A stretch of DNA of 43,116 nucleotides, taken from contig JAJZIM010000023.1 in assembly GCA_021810565.1 (NCBI GenBank), positions 1-43,116 of the forward strand, given 5' to 3'. The notes below the pieces were generated by a model. That model saw only the letters and a list, made by a program, of their open reading frames with translations. It was not told the origin of the DNA and ran no database searches. The DNA comes from Bacillota bacterium (GTDB lineage: Bacteria > Bacillota > Sulfobacillia > JAJZIM01). Positions 33,009 to 42,050 of the stretch are shown here, piece by piece (the first letter of the stretch is position 1; every line of letters begins with the position of its first letter). The position numbers and the translations under genes are program-made.

Positions 33009-34058
33009 CTACTTCTCGGACACCGACGCCTCGGCGAAGGTGGCCATCTGGGAGAGGATCCGGCAGGCGGCCTCCACCAGGGAGAAGGCCAGCACCGCCC
33101 CCGTACCCTCCCCCAGGCGCATCCGCAGGCGCAGCGGGGCCGTAAGCCCCAACTCCGCCAGCATGATCCGGTGGCCGGGCTCCTCCGACAGGTGGGAGGC
33201 CATCAGGTACTCCCGGCTGGCGGGCGCCAGGCGGGTGGCCACCAGGGCCGCCGCCCCCGAGATGAAGCCGTCCACCACCACCGGCACCCGCCGGGCCGCC
33301 GCCCCCAGGATCACCCCGGCCAGCCCCGCGATCTCCAGGCCCCCCACCTTGTGCAGCACGTCCAGGGCGTCCTGCGGATCCGGCCGGTTGACCTCCAGCC
33401 CGCGGCGCACCGCCGCCACCTTCGCCGCCAGGCGCTCATCGTCGATGCCCGTGCCCCGCCCCACCACCTCCTCCGCCGGACACCCGGTGAGGGCCGCCAG
33501 GATGGCCGAGGACGGCGTGGTGTTGCCGATACCCATGTCCCCCGTGGCCAACAGGTCCGCTCCCCGGCCGGCCAGGTCCTGGGCCACCTCGATGCCCGCC
33601 TCCAGGGCCGCCACCGCCTCCTCCCGGCTCATGGCCGGGCCCCGGGCCAGGTTGGCGGTGCCCTCCCGCACCTTGCGGGACCAAAGACCCGGCAGGGCCA
33701 GCTCGCCGTTGACCCCCATGTCCACCACCCGCACCCGCGCTTGGGCCATGCGGGCCAGCACGTTGACCCCCGCACCCCCGGCCAGGAAGTTCAGCACCAT
33801 CTGGGGGGTCACCTCGGCGGGATAGGCGCTGACGCCCTCCTCCACCACTCCGTGGTCTCCCGCCATCACCACCACCCATTTGTCGTGGATCCGGGGAAAG
33901 GGCCGGCCGGTGATCCCCGCCAGCTGCACCGCCCAGTCCTCCAGCATCCCCAGACTGCCCGGGGGCTTGGTGAGGCTGTCCAGGCGGCGGCGCGTGCGCT
34001 CCATCACCGCCTGATCCAGCGCCGGGATCGCCCGCACCGTTTGCTCCAATAGCTCCAT
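33009..34058 (-). CDS. cobT: Nicotinate-nucleotide-dimethylbenzimidazole phosphoribosyltransferase
   Basis: A 349-residue enzyme that makes alpha-ribazole phosphate for the lower ligand of cobalamin. Motifs: LTKPPGSLGMLE, MAGDHGVVEEGVSAYP, GDMGIGNTTPSSA, GRGTGIDDE, LHKVGGLEIAG and the catalytic Glu in RLGEGTGA. ATG 34058 follows GGAGGCGG. It is preceded by a cobalamin riboswitch and terminator on the same strand, so its expression should fall when B12 is plentiful. No other cob gene is in the window; it converges on the SPFH gene with a 27-base gap. Confidence 0.96.
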   Translation of the reverse strand: MELLEQTVRAIPALDQAVMERTRRRLDSLTKPPGSLGMLEDWAVQLAGITGRPFPRIHDKWVVVMAGDHGVVEEGVSAYPAEVTPQMVLNFLAGGAGVNVLARMAQARVRVVDMGVNGELALPGLWSRKVREGTANLARGPAMSREEAVAALEAGIEVAQDLAGRGADLLATGDMGIGNTTPSSAILAALTGCPAEEVVGRGTGIDDERLAAKVAAVRRGLEVNRPDPQDALDVLHKVGGLEIAGLAGVILGAAARRVPVVVDGFISGAAALVATRLAPASREYLMASHLSEEPGHRIMLAELGLTAPLRLRMRLGEGTGAVLAFSLVEAACRILSQMATFAEASVSEK

Positions 34059-34140
34059 CAAAGCCGCCTCCTCGCAGATTTTTCATTAGCGAACCCGGAT
34101 CCCGGCCCGACCACCACCTTTTTGCCCCGGGCCGTCCCCC

Positions 34141-34173
34141 AAATGAAAAGGCCCCGAGCTGTTCCGCCCGAGG
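34141..34173 (-). terminator. Terminator of the cobalamin riboswitch
   Basis: On minus, CCTCGGGC (34166-34173) pairs with GCTCGGGG (34152-34159) allowing two G-U pairs, loop GGAACA, followed by CCTTTTCATTT. It lies between the B12 box and cobT, giving a transcriptional OFF switch. Confidence 0.75.
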
Positions 34174-34216
34174 ACTTTGCCTTCGTCCCCTACAGCCGCC
34201 CCGCCGCCGCGGGACG

Positions 34217-34373
34217 GGACAGGCAGGTCTCCTGGCTGCGGATCACCGCCTCCGACGCCTTCCCGGTCGCCCGGTGGCCCTGTCGAAGGCTCCCCGTTCA
34301 CAGTGATGGGTTCGCGCCGCCGCCGGCTGCGCCGGTCCGGACTTCCCTATTCTCCCCCGCGGGGCACCTGTCC
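34217..34373 (-). promoter_or_regulatory. Cobalamin riboswitch
   Basis: Read on minus, the element has the B12 box AGCCAGGAGACCTGCC (34222-34237), the P1 pairing GGACAG (34368-34373) with CTGTCC (34217-34222), the 5' AATAGGGAAG segment, and CCCATCACTGT in the core, in the order of class I adenosylcobalamin riboswitches. It binds adenosylcobalamin in the leader of cobT. A terminator follows at 34141-34173. Confidence 0.92.
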
Positions 34374-34470
34374 GCCCTTAGCTTAGCGGCAGCCGAGCGG
34401 GAACACAAAGGCCCTCCCGCCGCCTCAAAGCGCTCCGAGCGGGGCCAATCGCCGCGCCGCGCCGCCTCGC

Positions 34471-36777
34471 TCACCCGTTCGGCGGATTTGTGCCCGCGGC
34501 GTTTCCTCTATCCGCCTCCTCCCCCGTCAACAACCGGCTCACCGCCGGGAGCGGTGCCCCGGCCAGGAAGCGGCGAAAGGCCCGGGACTCCGCCAGGAGG
34601 GCGCGCACCCGCTCCCGGGCCGGATCCGCCGCCAGGGCACCCCGCTCCCGGCGCCGTTCCACCCACACCCGGTCCTCCCCGTCGTACTCGCAGGTGATCA
34701 GGCCGCTGGCCTCCAGGACCTCCAGGCCGCCCAACACCGTGGCCTCCAGCTCCCCCGTCAGCACCGCCAGGCGCTGCAGGGAGGCCCGCCCGCGACCCTC
34801 CCGGGTGACCCGCTTCAGGGCGCCCAAGAGGTCCTGCCAGAAGGCGCGCTCTCCCCGCTCCGCTTCCCCCACCAGCACCAGTTCCGCCGGCTCCGCCAAG
34901 GCCACCGCCTCGGCCAGCACCCGGGGGGAGGGCGGGAAGGATCCCAGCACCAGTCTCGTCGCGCGCCGCAGGGTGTAGCGGTCCTGGCCGGATTGGGCCG
35001 CCGGTCCCTCCCGGAACCACGCCGCCGCGGGAAACTTGGCCGCGGCATCCCGCGCCCCCCGGCAGTCCACCAAGGTGGGCGCCGGTCGGGGCGCCGGGGA
35101 CTCCTCGCCCTCGGCCGACCCCAAGCCCTCCACCACCAGTTGCACTCCGCCCTCGCCGTTGCCCGGACGCAGCCGGAAGGCCACCTGCACCGGCAGGTCC
35201 CGGGACAGCCGCACCTGACCCGCCCGCCACCACATGGCGGGGAGGCTGGCCTCGGCGTCCTCCAGGACTAGGCTCAGGTGCTCCCCGGTGCGCCCCACGG
35301 GCCGCCAGGCCGCCACCCGGGCCGTGCTCCAGAACACGGGGGCGGGATGGCCCTGGCCGTACGGCCCCAGGCGGCGCAGGGCGGCGTGGAACTCCTCGTC
35401 CACCGCCCCCAGGGGCAGCCGCGCGTCCGCCCGGGGCGGTGCCGCTCCCGCCGCCGGGGAAAGATCCAAGGCCGCCGCTCGGAAGGCCGTCCGGAACGCC
35501 TCCCACTCCTCCCGGCGCAGGGTAAAGCCCGCCGCCCCCGGGTGCCCGCCGCTGCGCTCCAGATGCGGCGCGCAGCGCGCCAAGAGCGGCAGCAGGTCCT
35601 GCCCCTCGGGCGCCCGGGCGGAGCCGGTCAGCAGCCCGTCCTCCCGCCGGGCCACCAGCGCCGCGGGAGCACCGCGCTCCCGGGCCAGCCGGCCCGCCAC
35701 GATGCCCACCACCCCCTCGTGCCAATGGGGACGGAACAGCGCCACCGGGCCGGGCAGGGCCGCCGCCTCCTCCCGGGCCTCCCGCCAGGTGGCGTCGCTA
35801 AGCCGCCGCCGCTCGGCATTCAGCCGCTCCAGCTCCTGGGCCAGCCTCTCCGCCGGCCCCGCCTCCGCCGCCAGCAAGAGCTCCACCGCCGTCGCGGCGT
35901 CCCCCAGGCGTCCGGCGGCGTTCAACCGGGGCACCAGTTGAAAGGCCAGGTCCTCCTCGTCGCAATGGTTCCGCGCCACCCGGGCCGCGCGCAGCAGGGC
36001 GGCCACGCCGGGCTTCTCCGCCCGCCGCAACGCCTCCAGCCCGCGGCGCAAAAGATCCCGGTTGGCGCCCCCGACCTGGACCACGTCCGCCACCGTCCCC
36101 AGGGCCACCAGGTCCAGTTGGGCCTCGGCCGCCTCCGGCCGCCCCAAGAGCGCGGCCACCCGCCGGGCCAGGAGGTAGGCCACGCCCACCCCGCATAGGG
36201 GACGGTAAGGGTGCTCGGCGGGCAACAGCGCCGGGTGCACCAGCGCCGCGGCCGGCGGCGCCTCCCCGTCCCAGGCGTGGTGGTCCGTCACCACCACGGG
36301 CAATCCGGCGTCGGCCAGCTCCCGGTGGGAGCTCACCCCGCAGTCGCAGGTTATGACCAGCCGCGCCCCCGCGTCCTTGAGTTCGGCCAAGAGCTCCCCC
36401 GCCACGCCGTAGCCGTGGCGGAAGCGCCGGGGCACCCGCCAGACCACCCCGGTCCCCAGGCCCTGGAGCACGCGCACCAAGAGGGCGGTGGCCGTGACCC
36501 CGTCGGCGTCGTAGTCGCCGTGGACCGCCAGCGTGTGCCCCGCGGCCACCTCCTGGGCCACCAGGTGGGCGGCCTGCTCCAGGGCCGGAAACTCTTCCGG
36601 CCCCGGCAGGGGATATCCCGCGCCCTCCCAGAGGGCGCGCTGCTCTCCCGCCGTGCGGTAGCCCCGCCGGTAAAGCACCCGGCGCAGGGGCAGGGGAATC
36701 TCGGTCAGGTCCCGCAGTTCGGGGGGCAAGGTCACCGGCCCCGGGGCCAGCCAGGCCCGGGGCAAGCCCTCCGGCAT
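34471..36777 (-). CDS. recJ: Single-stranded-DNA-specific exonuclease RecJ
   Basis: A 768-residue 5'-3' exonuclease with the DHH domain motifs HGDYDADGVTATALL, CDCGVSSHRE, VVTDHHAWDG, CGVGVAYLL and LGTVADVV, then RLNAAGRLGDA and the DHHA1 motif SGGHPGAAGF. The C-terminal 150 residues carry a winged-helix-like segment (LQRLAVLTGELEATVLGGLEVLEASGLI). It works in recombination and gap repair. ATG 36777 has a poor site; a TTG at 36798 overlapping the upstream stop (TTGA) behind GGAG is a good alternative. It follows the helicase/nuclease trio on the same strand by 17 bases. Confidence 0.95.
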   Translation of the reverse strand: MPEGLPRAWLAPGPVTLPPELRDLTEIPLPLRRVLYRRGYRTAGEQRALWEGAGYPLPGPEEFPALEQAAHLVAQEVAAGHTLAVHGDYDADGVTATALLVRVLQGLGTGVVWRVPRRFRHGYGVAGELLAELKDAGARLVITCDCGVSSHRELADAGLPVVVTDHHAWDGEAPPAAALVHPALLPAEHPYRPLCGVGVAYLLARRVAALLGRPEAAEAQLDLVALGTVADVVQVGGANRDLLRRGLEALRRAEKPGVAALLRAARVARNHCDEEDLAFQLVPRLNAAGRLGDAATAVELLLAAEAGPAERLAQELERLNAERRRLSDATWREAREEAAALPGPVALFRPHWHEGVVGIVAGRLARERGAPAALVARREDGLLTGSARAPEGQDLLPLLARCAPHLERSGGHPGAAGFTLRREEWEAFRTAFRAAALDLSPAAGAAPPRADARLPLGAVDEEFHAALRRLGPYGQGHPAPVFWSTARVAAWRPVGRTGEHLSLVLEDAEASLPAMWWRAGQVRLSRDLPVQVAFRLRPGNGEGGVQLVVEGLGSAEGEESPAPRPAPTLVDCRGARDAAAKFPAAAWFREGPAAQSGQDRYTLRRATRLVLGSFPPSPRVLAEAVALAEPAELVLVGEAERGERAFWQDLLGALKRVTREGRGRASLQRLAVLTGELEATVLGGLEVLEASGLITCEYDGEDRVWVERRRERGALAADPARERVRALLAESRAFRRFLAGAPLPAVSRLLTGEEADRGNAAGTNPPNG

Positions 36778-36794
36778 CGCCGCGCCGTTCGGGC

Positions 36795-37595
36795 TCAAAG
36801 GGGCAACTCCGGCACCGCCTCCCAGGAAAGCTCCCATGGCGCGTCGTCCACCTCCCCTTCCGGGGGTTCCGTCCCTTCCCGGGCTTCGCCCCGGCAAAGG
36901 GGGCGATACTCGCAGTGCCGACAGGTCTCCTCTCTGGTCGTGGCCGGGAAATCCCCGGGTCCCAGGGCCGCGATCTCGGCCACCAGGCAGGTCAAGTGCT
37001 CCCAATCCCGCCGGTAGGCGGCAGGGGAGTAGGGCAGGCGCACCGGCGCCGCCGGAAAACGGGGATTCCAGTAGACCATGCTGACCGCCGCGGGCGCCCA
37101 CCCGCTCTCTCCCAAGGCCGTCCCCGCGCGGCACAGCACCGCCCGGTACAGCCGGGTCTGCAGGTCCCGGGCCAACCGTCCCGCCTGCGGCGGCTGCGGG
37201 GAGGTCTTCCAGTCATAGATCACCGCGTGACCGTCGGGGTGCAGCTCCAACAGGTCATACTTGGCCACCAGCGCCCCCTCGCCCGCCGCCGTGCGCAACT
37301 CTTGCTCGGGCAGGTAGCGGCACCCCGCCCGCCGGGGCGCAAACTCCTCCAGGGCGGCCAGCCACCCGGCCACCGCGTCGTCCGACGCCGCGCCGCTGGG
37401 CATTCCCCAGAAGTGGCGGCTGGCCAAGAGGTGGAACTCCTGACCGGTGCGGATGGCCCCTCGCTGCTCCTCGTCGGCGCCCCACTCCCGGCTCCACCAC
37501 ATCCGGTCCAGGTAGCGGCGGCGAAAGCGCAGGGGGCACTCCCGATAGGTCTTCAGGCTCAGCTGGCTGTGGCGGAACCCCTCAAGCCCGCTCAC
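36795..37595 (-). CDS. Cas4/AddB-type Fe-S PD-(D/E)XK nuclease
   Basis: A 266-residue stand-alone RecB-family nuclease. The first cysteine Cys20 (YRECP) and a C-terminal trio Cys225, Cys228, Cys234 (CRHCEYRPLC) form the C-xn-CxxC-x5-C [4Fe-4S] pattern of AddB and Cas4. The catalytic core is visible as Asp114 (AKYD), Asp128 and Lys130 (YDWKT), and Gln146 and Tyr150 (QTRLY). The GTG at 37595 follows GGGGGGAGGTG and overlaps the helicase stop by 14 bases. It probably supplies the nuclease activity for the adjacent pair of helicases, neither of which has a nuclease domain. Confidence 0.9.
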   Translation of the reverse strand: MSGLEGFRHSQLSLKTYRECPLRFRRRYLDRMWWSREWGADEEQRGAIRTGQEFHLLASRHFWGMPSGAASDDAVAGWLAALEEFAPRRAGCRYLPEQELRTAAGEGALVAKYDLLELHPDGHAVIYDWKTSPQPPQAGRLARDLQTRLYRAVLCRAGTALGESGWAPAAVSMVYWNPRFPAAPVRLPYSPAAYRRDWEHLTCLVAEIAALGPGDFPATTREETCRHCEYRPLCRGEAREGTEPPEGEVDDAPWELSWEAVPELPL

Positions 37596-39768
37596 GGCGC
37601 ACCTCCCCCCCGCGGCGCACGGATTCCTCCAACGCCCGAAAGGCCTGAGAGGGCGCCATGCCCCGGGACGGGTCCACCGCGCCGAGGAACAGGTTCTCCC
37701 GGGCGCGGGTGATCCCCACGTACAAAAGCCGCAGCCGCTCCCGGATCTCCTCCTCCTTCACCGCCGTCAGGTCCTCCTCCCCCAAGACCTCTTCCCCCAG
37801 CAGGTGGGACAGTTCCCGCCGGGCCAGCCGGTCGGGCCTAAACCGCTCCCCCAGGTAATCCAGATCCCCGCGCATATGCACCGTCGGGGTGGAGGGAAAA
37901 TCCCCCTCGTTCAGCTGCATCAGGTACACCGTGTCCCACTCCAGCCCCTTGGCCTTGTGGAAGGTGGTGACGTAGACCACCCCTGCCTCGGCATGAAAGC
38001 CCTGCCGGTCATACACGGCCGCGGCCACATGCCCCGCCTGGCGCACCAGCTCGCGCACCTGCGGGCCCAGTTGCACCAGGTCCAGCTGGGGCTCCCGCGC
38101 CAGGCGTCGGCGCACCTCCAGGGCCACCGCCTGCAGCACGGCGGCGTCCGCCTCCTCCAGGTCCAGCTCCTCGGCCAACTGCAGCAGCAAGGCGTCCGGC
38201 GGTAGGCTCCATGCCAGTTCCAGCCACTCCCCGAGGCGGCGCACCAGCCCCTCCAACTGAGCCGCCAGGGGGCCGGCTGCCGCCGGGGCCGGGAGTCGCC
38301 CCGCCCGCTCCTCCAAGGGGAACAGCAGCTCCTCCGGCGCGGTGGCACGCAGCGCCGCCTGCCAGGCGGCATCGGCGCCGGCCTCGGGCACCAGACCGGC
38401 CACCGCCCGGCCCAAGGCCTCCCGGTCGTGGGGAGCAGCCAGGAAATCCAGCAGGTCGCCCAGACCCTGGGCCAGGCGCTGCTGCTCCGGACGGGTGCGG
38501 GTGATGGTGCGGTAGGGGATCCCCCGGCGCTCCAAAAGCCGGGCGAAATCCTCCGCCTGCCGGTTGGTGGGAAACAACACCGCCACGGTATGTTCAGGCA
38601 CCGCCAGCGCCCGGGGCAGGCGACCGACCACATGCCCCATCTCCTCCGATTGGGAGGCGAACCGCCGCGTCAGGATATGGTAGCCGGGCGGATTCGGGTT
38701 GGGGTGGGGATCGTCGGGGGCCACCGGCTGGATCGTCTGCTCCTCCAGGGCGTCGCGGCAGGCCGCCCAGGGGTGCTCCTCCCGCACCCAGCGCATGAAA
38801 TGATTGGCCAGGTCGATGATGTCGCGGCTGGAGCGGCCCGACTCCCGCAGGGAGCGCACGAGGACCTCTGGCCGCCGACAGAAGCGGCGGAACAGGTCGG
38901 GGTCGGCGTTGGTGAAGGTGCTCATGATGGCCTGGTTGGCGTCCCCCACCCGCACCAGATTCCCCTCGGGACCGGCCAGGAGGGTCAGCAACTCCTCCTG
39001 CAAGGGGCTCGAATCCTGGGCCTCGTCCTCGAAGACGAAGGGCCAGCGCCGACGCAGCCGCTCCAAGAACTCCGGCTCCCCCCGCAAGAGCTCGTAGGCA
39101 TGCACCAAGAGGTCGTCAAAATCCAGCGCCCCCTCCCGGCGCAGGGCGGCCTCGTAGGCGGCATAGACCTCCAGGGCCGGTCGCAGGAAGGAATCCGCGG
39201 ACAGCTTCCCCACCTGCGCCGCCAGGGGCGCCGCCGCCAAACGGTGCGCCTTGCAATGGGCGACGATCTGGCGGACCAGCCCCGGGAAGGCCTCCTCCCA
39301 GCGCGCGCGCACCTGCAGGTCCTGGCGCACCCGCGGCTCCAAGAAATTCTGCAGGGTATCGGGGTGGTTGCGCCGCCAGCGGCGCACCTCGTCCCGCAGG
39401 ATGTGATCCCGGGACGCCTCGTCCAGGATCAGCGGGCGCTCGGGCAGCAGGCGCCGCTCGGGGCGCCGGCGCAGGATCTGGGCGGCCAGGGAATGGATGG
39501 TGCGTACCTCGTAGCCGCGGGCGGGAGGTAGCCCGCGCTCTTGCAGGAGGGTGCCGATGCGCTCCCGAAAGTTGCTCACCCCCGAGTTTTGATAGGTCAC
39601 CACCAGGATCCGCCCCTTCCCCACGCCCCCCTCGGCGATGAGGCGCGCCGCCAGGTGGGCCAGGGCGGTGGTCTTGCCGGCCCCCGGCACCGCCGGGACG
39701 GCCAGATAGCCGCCGGTGTAGGCGACCACCGCCGCCTGTCCCGAGCGCAACCGCCAGCCGCCGCTCAT
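37582..39768 (-). CDS. UvrD/AddA-type SF1 DNA helicase without nuclease domain
   Basis: A 728-residue 3'-5' SF1A helicase. Walker A GAGKTT is at 29-34, motif Ia around VVTYQNSGVSNFRER, motif II DEAQD at 248-252, motif III VRVGDANQAIM, motif V VTTFHKAKGLEWD and motif VI RLLYVGITRARE near 680-691. The protein stops about 40 residues after motif VI, so the C-terminal nuclease of AddA and RecB is absent. ATG 39768 overlaps the stop of the upstream degenerate helicase (ATGA). Together with that protein and the following Fe-S nuclease it appears to form an AddAB-like complex. Confidence 0.9.
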   Translation of the reverse strand: MSGGWRLRSGQAAVVAYTGGYLAVPAVPGAGKTTALAHLAARLIAEGGVGKGRILVVTYQNSGVSNFRERIGTLLQERGLPPARGYEVRTIHSLAAQILRRRPERRLLPERPLILDEASRDHILRDEVRRWRRNHPDTLQNFLEPRVRQDLQVRARWEEAFPGLVRQIVAHCKAHRLAAAPLAAQVGKLSADSFLRPALEVYAAYEAALRREGALDFDDLLVHAYELLRGEPEFLERLRRRWPFVFEDEAQDSSPLQEELLTLLAGPEGNLVRVGDANQAIMSTFTNADPDLFRRFCRRPEVLVRSLRESGRSSRDIIDLANHFMRWVREEHPWAACRDALEEQTIQPVAPDDPHPNPNPPGYHILTRRFASQSEEMGHVVGRLPRALAVPEHTVAVLFPTNRQAEDFARLLERRGIPYRTITRTRPEQQRLAQGLGDLLDFLAAPHDREALGRAVAGLVPEAGADAAWQAALRATAPEELLFPLEERAGRLPAPAAAGPLAAQLEGLVRRLGEWLELAWSLPPDALLLQLAEELDLEEADAAVLQAVALEVRRRLAREPQLDLVQLGPQVRELVRQAGHVAAAVYDRQGFHAEAGVVYVTTFHKAKGLEWDTVYLMQLNEGDFPSTPTVHMRGDLDYLGERFRPDRLARRELSHLLGEEVLGEEDLTAVKEEEIRERLRLLYVGITRARENLFLGAVDPSRGMAPSQAFRALEESVRRGGEVRRERA

Positions 39769-41741
39769 CCCGCCACTTCCTGCAGCGCCTCGGCCAACTC
39801 CCCGTCCTGCTCGAAGCCCCGACTGTCCAGGAGGCTGCCCGCCACGATCAGCCGGTCGGTGCAGCGGCGGGCCAGGGCGCGCACGGTGCGGGCGGCGTTC
39901 TCCAGGCGCACGGCCTCCTCCTCCGCGTCGGTCCACGCCAGGTCGGCCGGGTGCGCCGGGGTGCAGGTGCGGGGGTTTACCAGTTCCTTGGCGTCGCCCC
40001 GCAGCCATTGGGCGGCGTCCAGGTCCACCCAGACCTGTACCCGGGAGACGGCGCCGGCGGCCAGGTAGGCGTAAGGAGTGGCCAGGAGCACCCGGCGGTC
40101 GTCCTCGGGCCTTGCGATCAGCGGCTCGGCGGCCACCGTTCCCCCGCGCACCAACTCCGCGAACTGCCGCCCCACCGGCGCCCCCCCGAGCTCCGGCAGA
40201 ACCTGGGCCACGCTGCGGAAACGGGCGGCGGATTGGATCACCTGGCGGCAGTACACCAGGTGATCCTGGGCGGGCTCCAGCGGCGCCAACAGCTCCCCGA
40301 AGGCGCGGTGGCAAAAGACGTCCACCGGCAACTCCTCCGCCCGGCGCGCCGTCAGCCACTCCGCCACTCGCCGGTAGGCCTCCCCCTTGGCGAAGCCGAC
40401 CCGCGGCAAGAGCCCCCGCTCGGCCAGGTCCGGCAGCGCTCCCGGGAAACTCCCGGCCACGGCGCGGCCCAAAAGAAAGCCCCGCACCGGATCGAGATCC
40501 AAAAGCAGGCGGAAGGTGTGGGTCATCTCCCCGACGCTGGGGGCCAGGCCCCAGGCGGGGTTGGCCAACAGCAGCAGGCTGACCAGCGCCAGGGCGTAGG
40601 GCTCGTCGCGCAGGCGGCGGCTGCGGGTCAGGTTGATCAAGCCCACCCCCTCCCGGGCCAACCCGCCAGCGATGGTGTGCTCCAAGACCGGGTCCACCGC
40701 CGGCGCCACCACCGCCAGCTCGCCCGGCACGGCCCCCGCCGCCAGCTCCCGGCGCAGGGTCTCGACCACCTGACGCAGCATCTCCCCGCGAAACTCGGTG
40801 CGGATGTCCTCCAAGGGAAAAAGCCGCGTCACCTCCTCGCCCATGAGCCGTCGGAAGAGGGCCTGCCCGAATTCGGCCAACTGCGGTGTGGCCGTGCGGC
40901 AGCCCTCCAGGGGCACCTGGGCGCAAAGGGGAGCAAAGCGCCGCCAGGCCCCCTCGGGATCCGCTCCCTGGAAGCGGGTGTGGCCGCCGTCGGTGTTGTA
41001 GGTCAAAAAGCCGCCTTCCAGCCGCCCCATCAGCAACTCGATCAGTTCCTGGGCCAGGGGGAGGGTCTCGTCCAGGTCGTCGACCAGGATGTAGCGCAGC
41101 TCCCCCGCCAAGAACTCGCCGTAGGCCGGATCGCGCAATAGCTCGCGGTACAGGGCCAGGCACAGGCCGTAGTCCAGGACCTGGGCCTGGGAAAGCGCCG
41201 CGTGGTAGCCCTCCAAGAGGGCGGCGGCCTGGACGAAAACGGACGACTCCTTGGCGCCGACGCCGCCGGCCATGCGCGCGGGCAGCTCCTCGGGGGGCAC
41301 CCCCGCCGCCGCGGCGATCACCCCCAGGTTGCCCTCCAGGAGCAGGGCGGTGCGCTGGGGCGTGGCGGTGAGTTCCGCCAACTCCCCCCGCTCCAGGGCT
41401 TGCCGCACGCGCCGCTCCATCAGGAACTGGGCCACGTCGGCGGTGAGGAAGTGGGGCTCCGGGCCACCACGGCCCAGGCGCGGCCAGTGCCGGCGCAACT
41501 CCCGTTGGGCCCACCCGTTGAAGGTGTATATCGACAGGCCGGCGGCGGCGGGCTCCCCCAGCGTATCCCGCCATTCCCCCACCCGGGCGGCGTGGGCCAC
41601 CAGGACCAAGACGGTGGAGGAGGATACCCCGTCCGCCAGGAGCTCCCGGTAGCGCTCCTGCAGCCAGGTGGTGCGCCCGCTGCCCGTGGGTCCCACGGCC
41701 AGGCGACGGGACGAGGCTTTCCGCTCCACCGTGTCGTTCAT
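39765..41741 (-). CDS. Degenerate SF1 helicase, AddB/RecC-like subunit
   Basis: A 658-residue protein laid out as a UvrD-like helicase but with damaged motifs. Walker A reads GPTGSGRTT (residues 17-25), with Arg in place of the essential Lys, and motif II reads VDDLDET (about 220-226) instead of DEFQD. Motif Ia (VLVLVAH) and IYTFNGWAQR are recognisable; no motif VI Arg pattern or nuclease domain is evident at the end. It is most likely a structural or DNA-scanning partner for the intact helicase encoded next, as AddB and RecC are for AddA and RecB. It is the first gene of the helicase-nuclease-recJ run. The start is ATG 41741, with only a G-rich site. Confidence 0.8.
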   Translation of the reverse strand: MNDTVERKASSRRLAVGPTGSGRTTWLQERYRELLADGVSSSTVLVLVAHAARVGEWRDTLGEPAAAGLSIYTFNGWAQRELRRHWPRLGRGGPEPHFLTADVAQFLMERRVRQALERGELAELTATPQRTALLLEGNLGVIAAAAGVPPEELPARMAGGVGAKESSVFVQAAALLEGYHAALSQAQVLDYGLCLALYRELLRDPAYGEFLAGELRYILVDDLDETLPLAQELIELLMGRLEGGFLTYNTDGGHTRFQGADPEGAWRRFAPLCAQVPLEGCRTATPQLAEFGQALFRRLMGEEVTRLFPLEDIRTEFRGEMLRQVVETLRRELAAGAVPGELAVVAPAVDPVLEHTIAGGLAREGVGLINLTRSRRLRDEPYALALVSLLLLANPAWGLAPSVGEMTHTFRLLLDLDPVRGFLLGRAVAGSFPGALPDLAERGLLPRVGFAKGEAYRRVAEWLTARRAEELPVDVFCHRAFGELLAPLEPAQDHLVYCRQVIQSAARFRSVAQVLPELGGAPVGRQFAELVRGGTVAAEPLIARPEDDRRVLLATPYAYLAAGAVSRVQVWVDLDAAQWLRGDAKELVNPRTCTPAHPADLAWTDAEEEAVRLENAARTVRALARRCTDRLIVAGSLLDSRGFEQDGELAEALQEVAG

Positions 41742-41804
41742 GCTTTAAGGTCTTCTGCGCCGCCCCCCCCGCTTCCTGCCCGGGCGGATCGGGAGCCGGC
41801 CAAG

Positions 41805-41834
41805 TTTTTAGGCGCGGCTCGAGGAGTTCGCCAA
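41805..41834 (-). promoter_or_regulatory. Possible promoter of the helicase-nuclease operon
   Basis: On minus: TTGGCG (41829-41834), 18-base spacer, TAAAAA (41805-41810), about 64 bases before the first gene's ATG. Confidence 0.45.
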
Positions 41835-41887
41835 CCCCGCCGGACACCCTGACCCGGGCGGTGTGAGGGCCGTTTCACCACGGGCCC

Positions 41888-41916
41888 TTGCCTTATCGGT
41901 CCGGCGGTGATACATT
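41888..41916 (+). promoter_or_regulatory. Promoter of a candidate small RNA
   Basis: TTGCCT (41888-41893), 17-base spacer, TACATT (41911-41916) with an extended -10 TGA at 41908-41910. It predicts transcription starting near 41923, which is exactly the first base of the 5' arm of the RNA described next. Confidence 0.6.
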
Positions 41917-41922
41917 TGCCTT

Positions 41923-42050
41923 GGGGACACGGTGGAAACCCCGAGGGAAGAGCAGGGCACAAGGAGATGCAAGCCCTGCCACGCGCCTTTGCGCTTCGAG
42001 CGCCTATAATATGCGTTCTCCCATTGGACACGAAGCCGTGTCCCCTTTTT
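41923..42050 (+). ncRNA. Candidate novel small structured RNA, about 125 nt
   Basis: The first ten bases, GGGGACACGG (41923-41932), are perfectly complementary to CCGTGTCCCC (42036-42045), which is followed by TTTTT. Between them are two perfect hairpins: GCAGGGC (41952-41958) with GCCCTGC (41973-41979), and GCGCT-TCG-AGCGC (41991-42003). The 3' arm can also pair locally with GGACACG (42026-42032) to form the terminator, so two exclusive structures exist. No protein frame fits. It does not match the cores I know of 6S RNA, SRP RNA, tmRNA, RNase P or common riboswitches. It may be a free RNA or an attenuator leader for the gene at 42238. Confidence 0.5.

Noticed and set aside
39769-41847. Single long fusion frame continuing the active helicase upstream to 41847
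   Set aside because: The part above 39768 is a Gly/Pro/Arg-rich shadow of the degenerate helicase in another frame; Walker A and the ATGA overlap place the start at 39768.
42005-42010. TATAAT as an independent promoter
   Set aside because: No -35 at acceptable spacing, and a transcript from it would end about 30 bases later at the terminator; it lies inside the candidate RNA.
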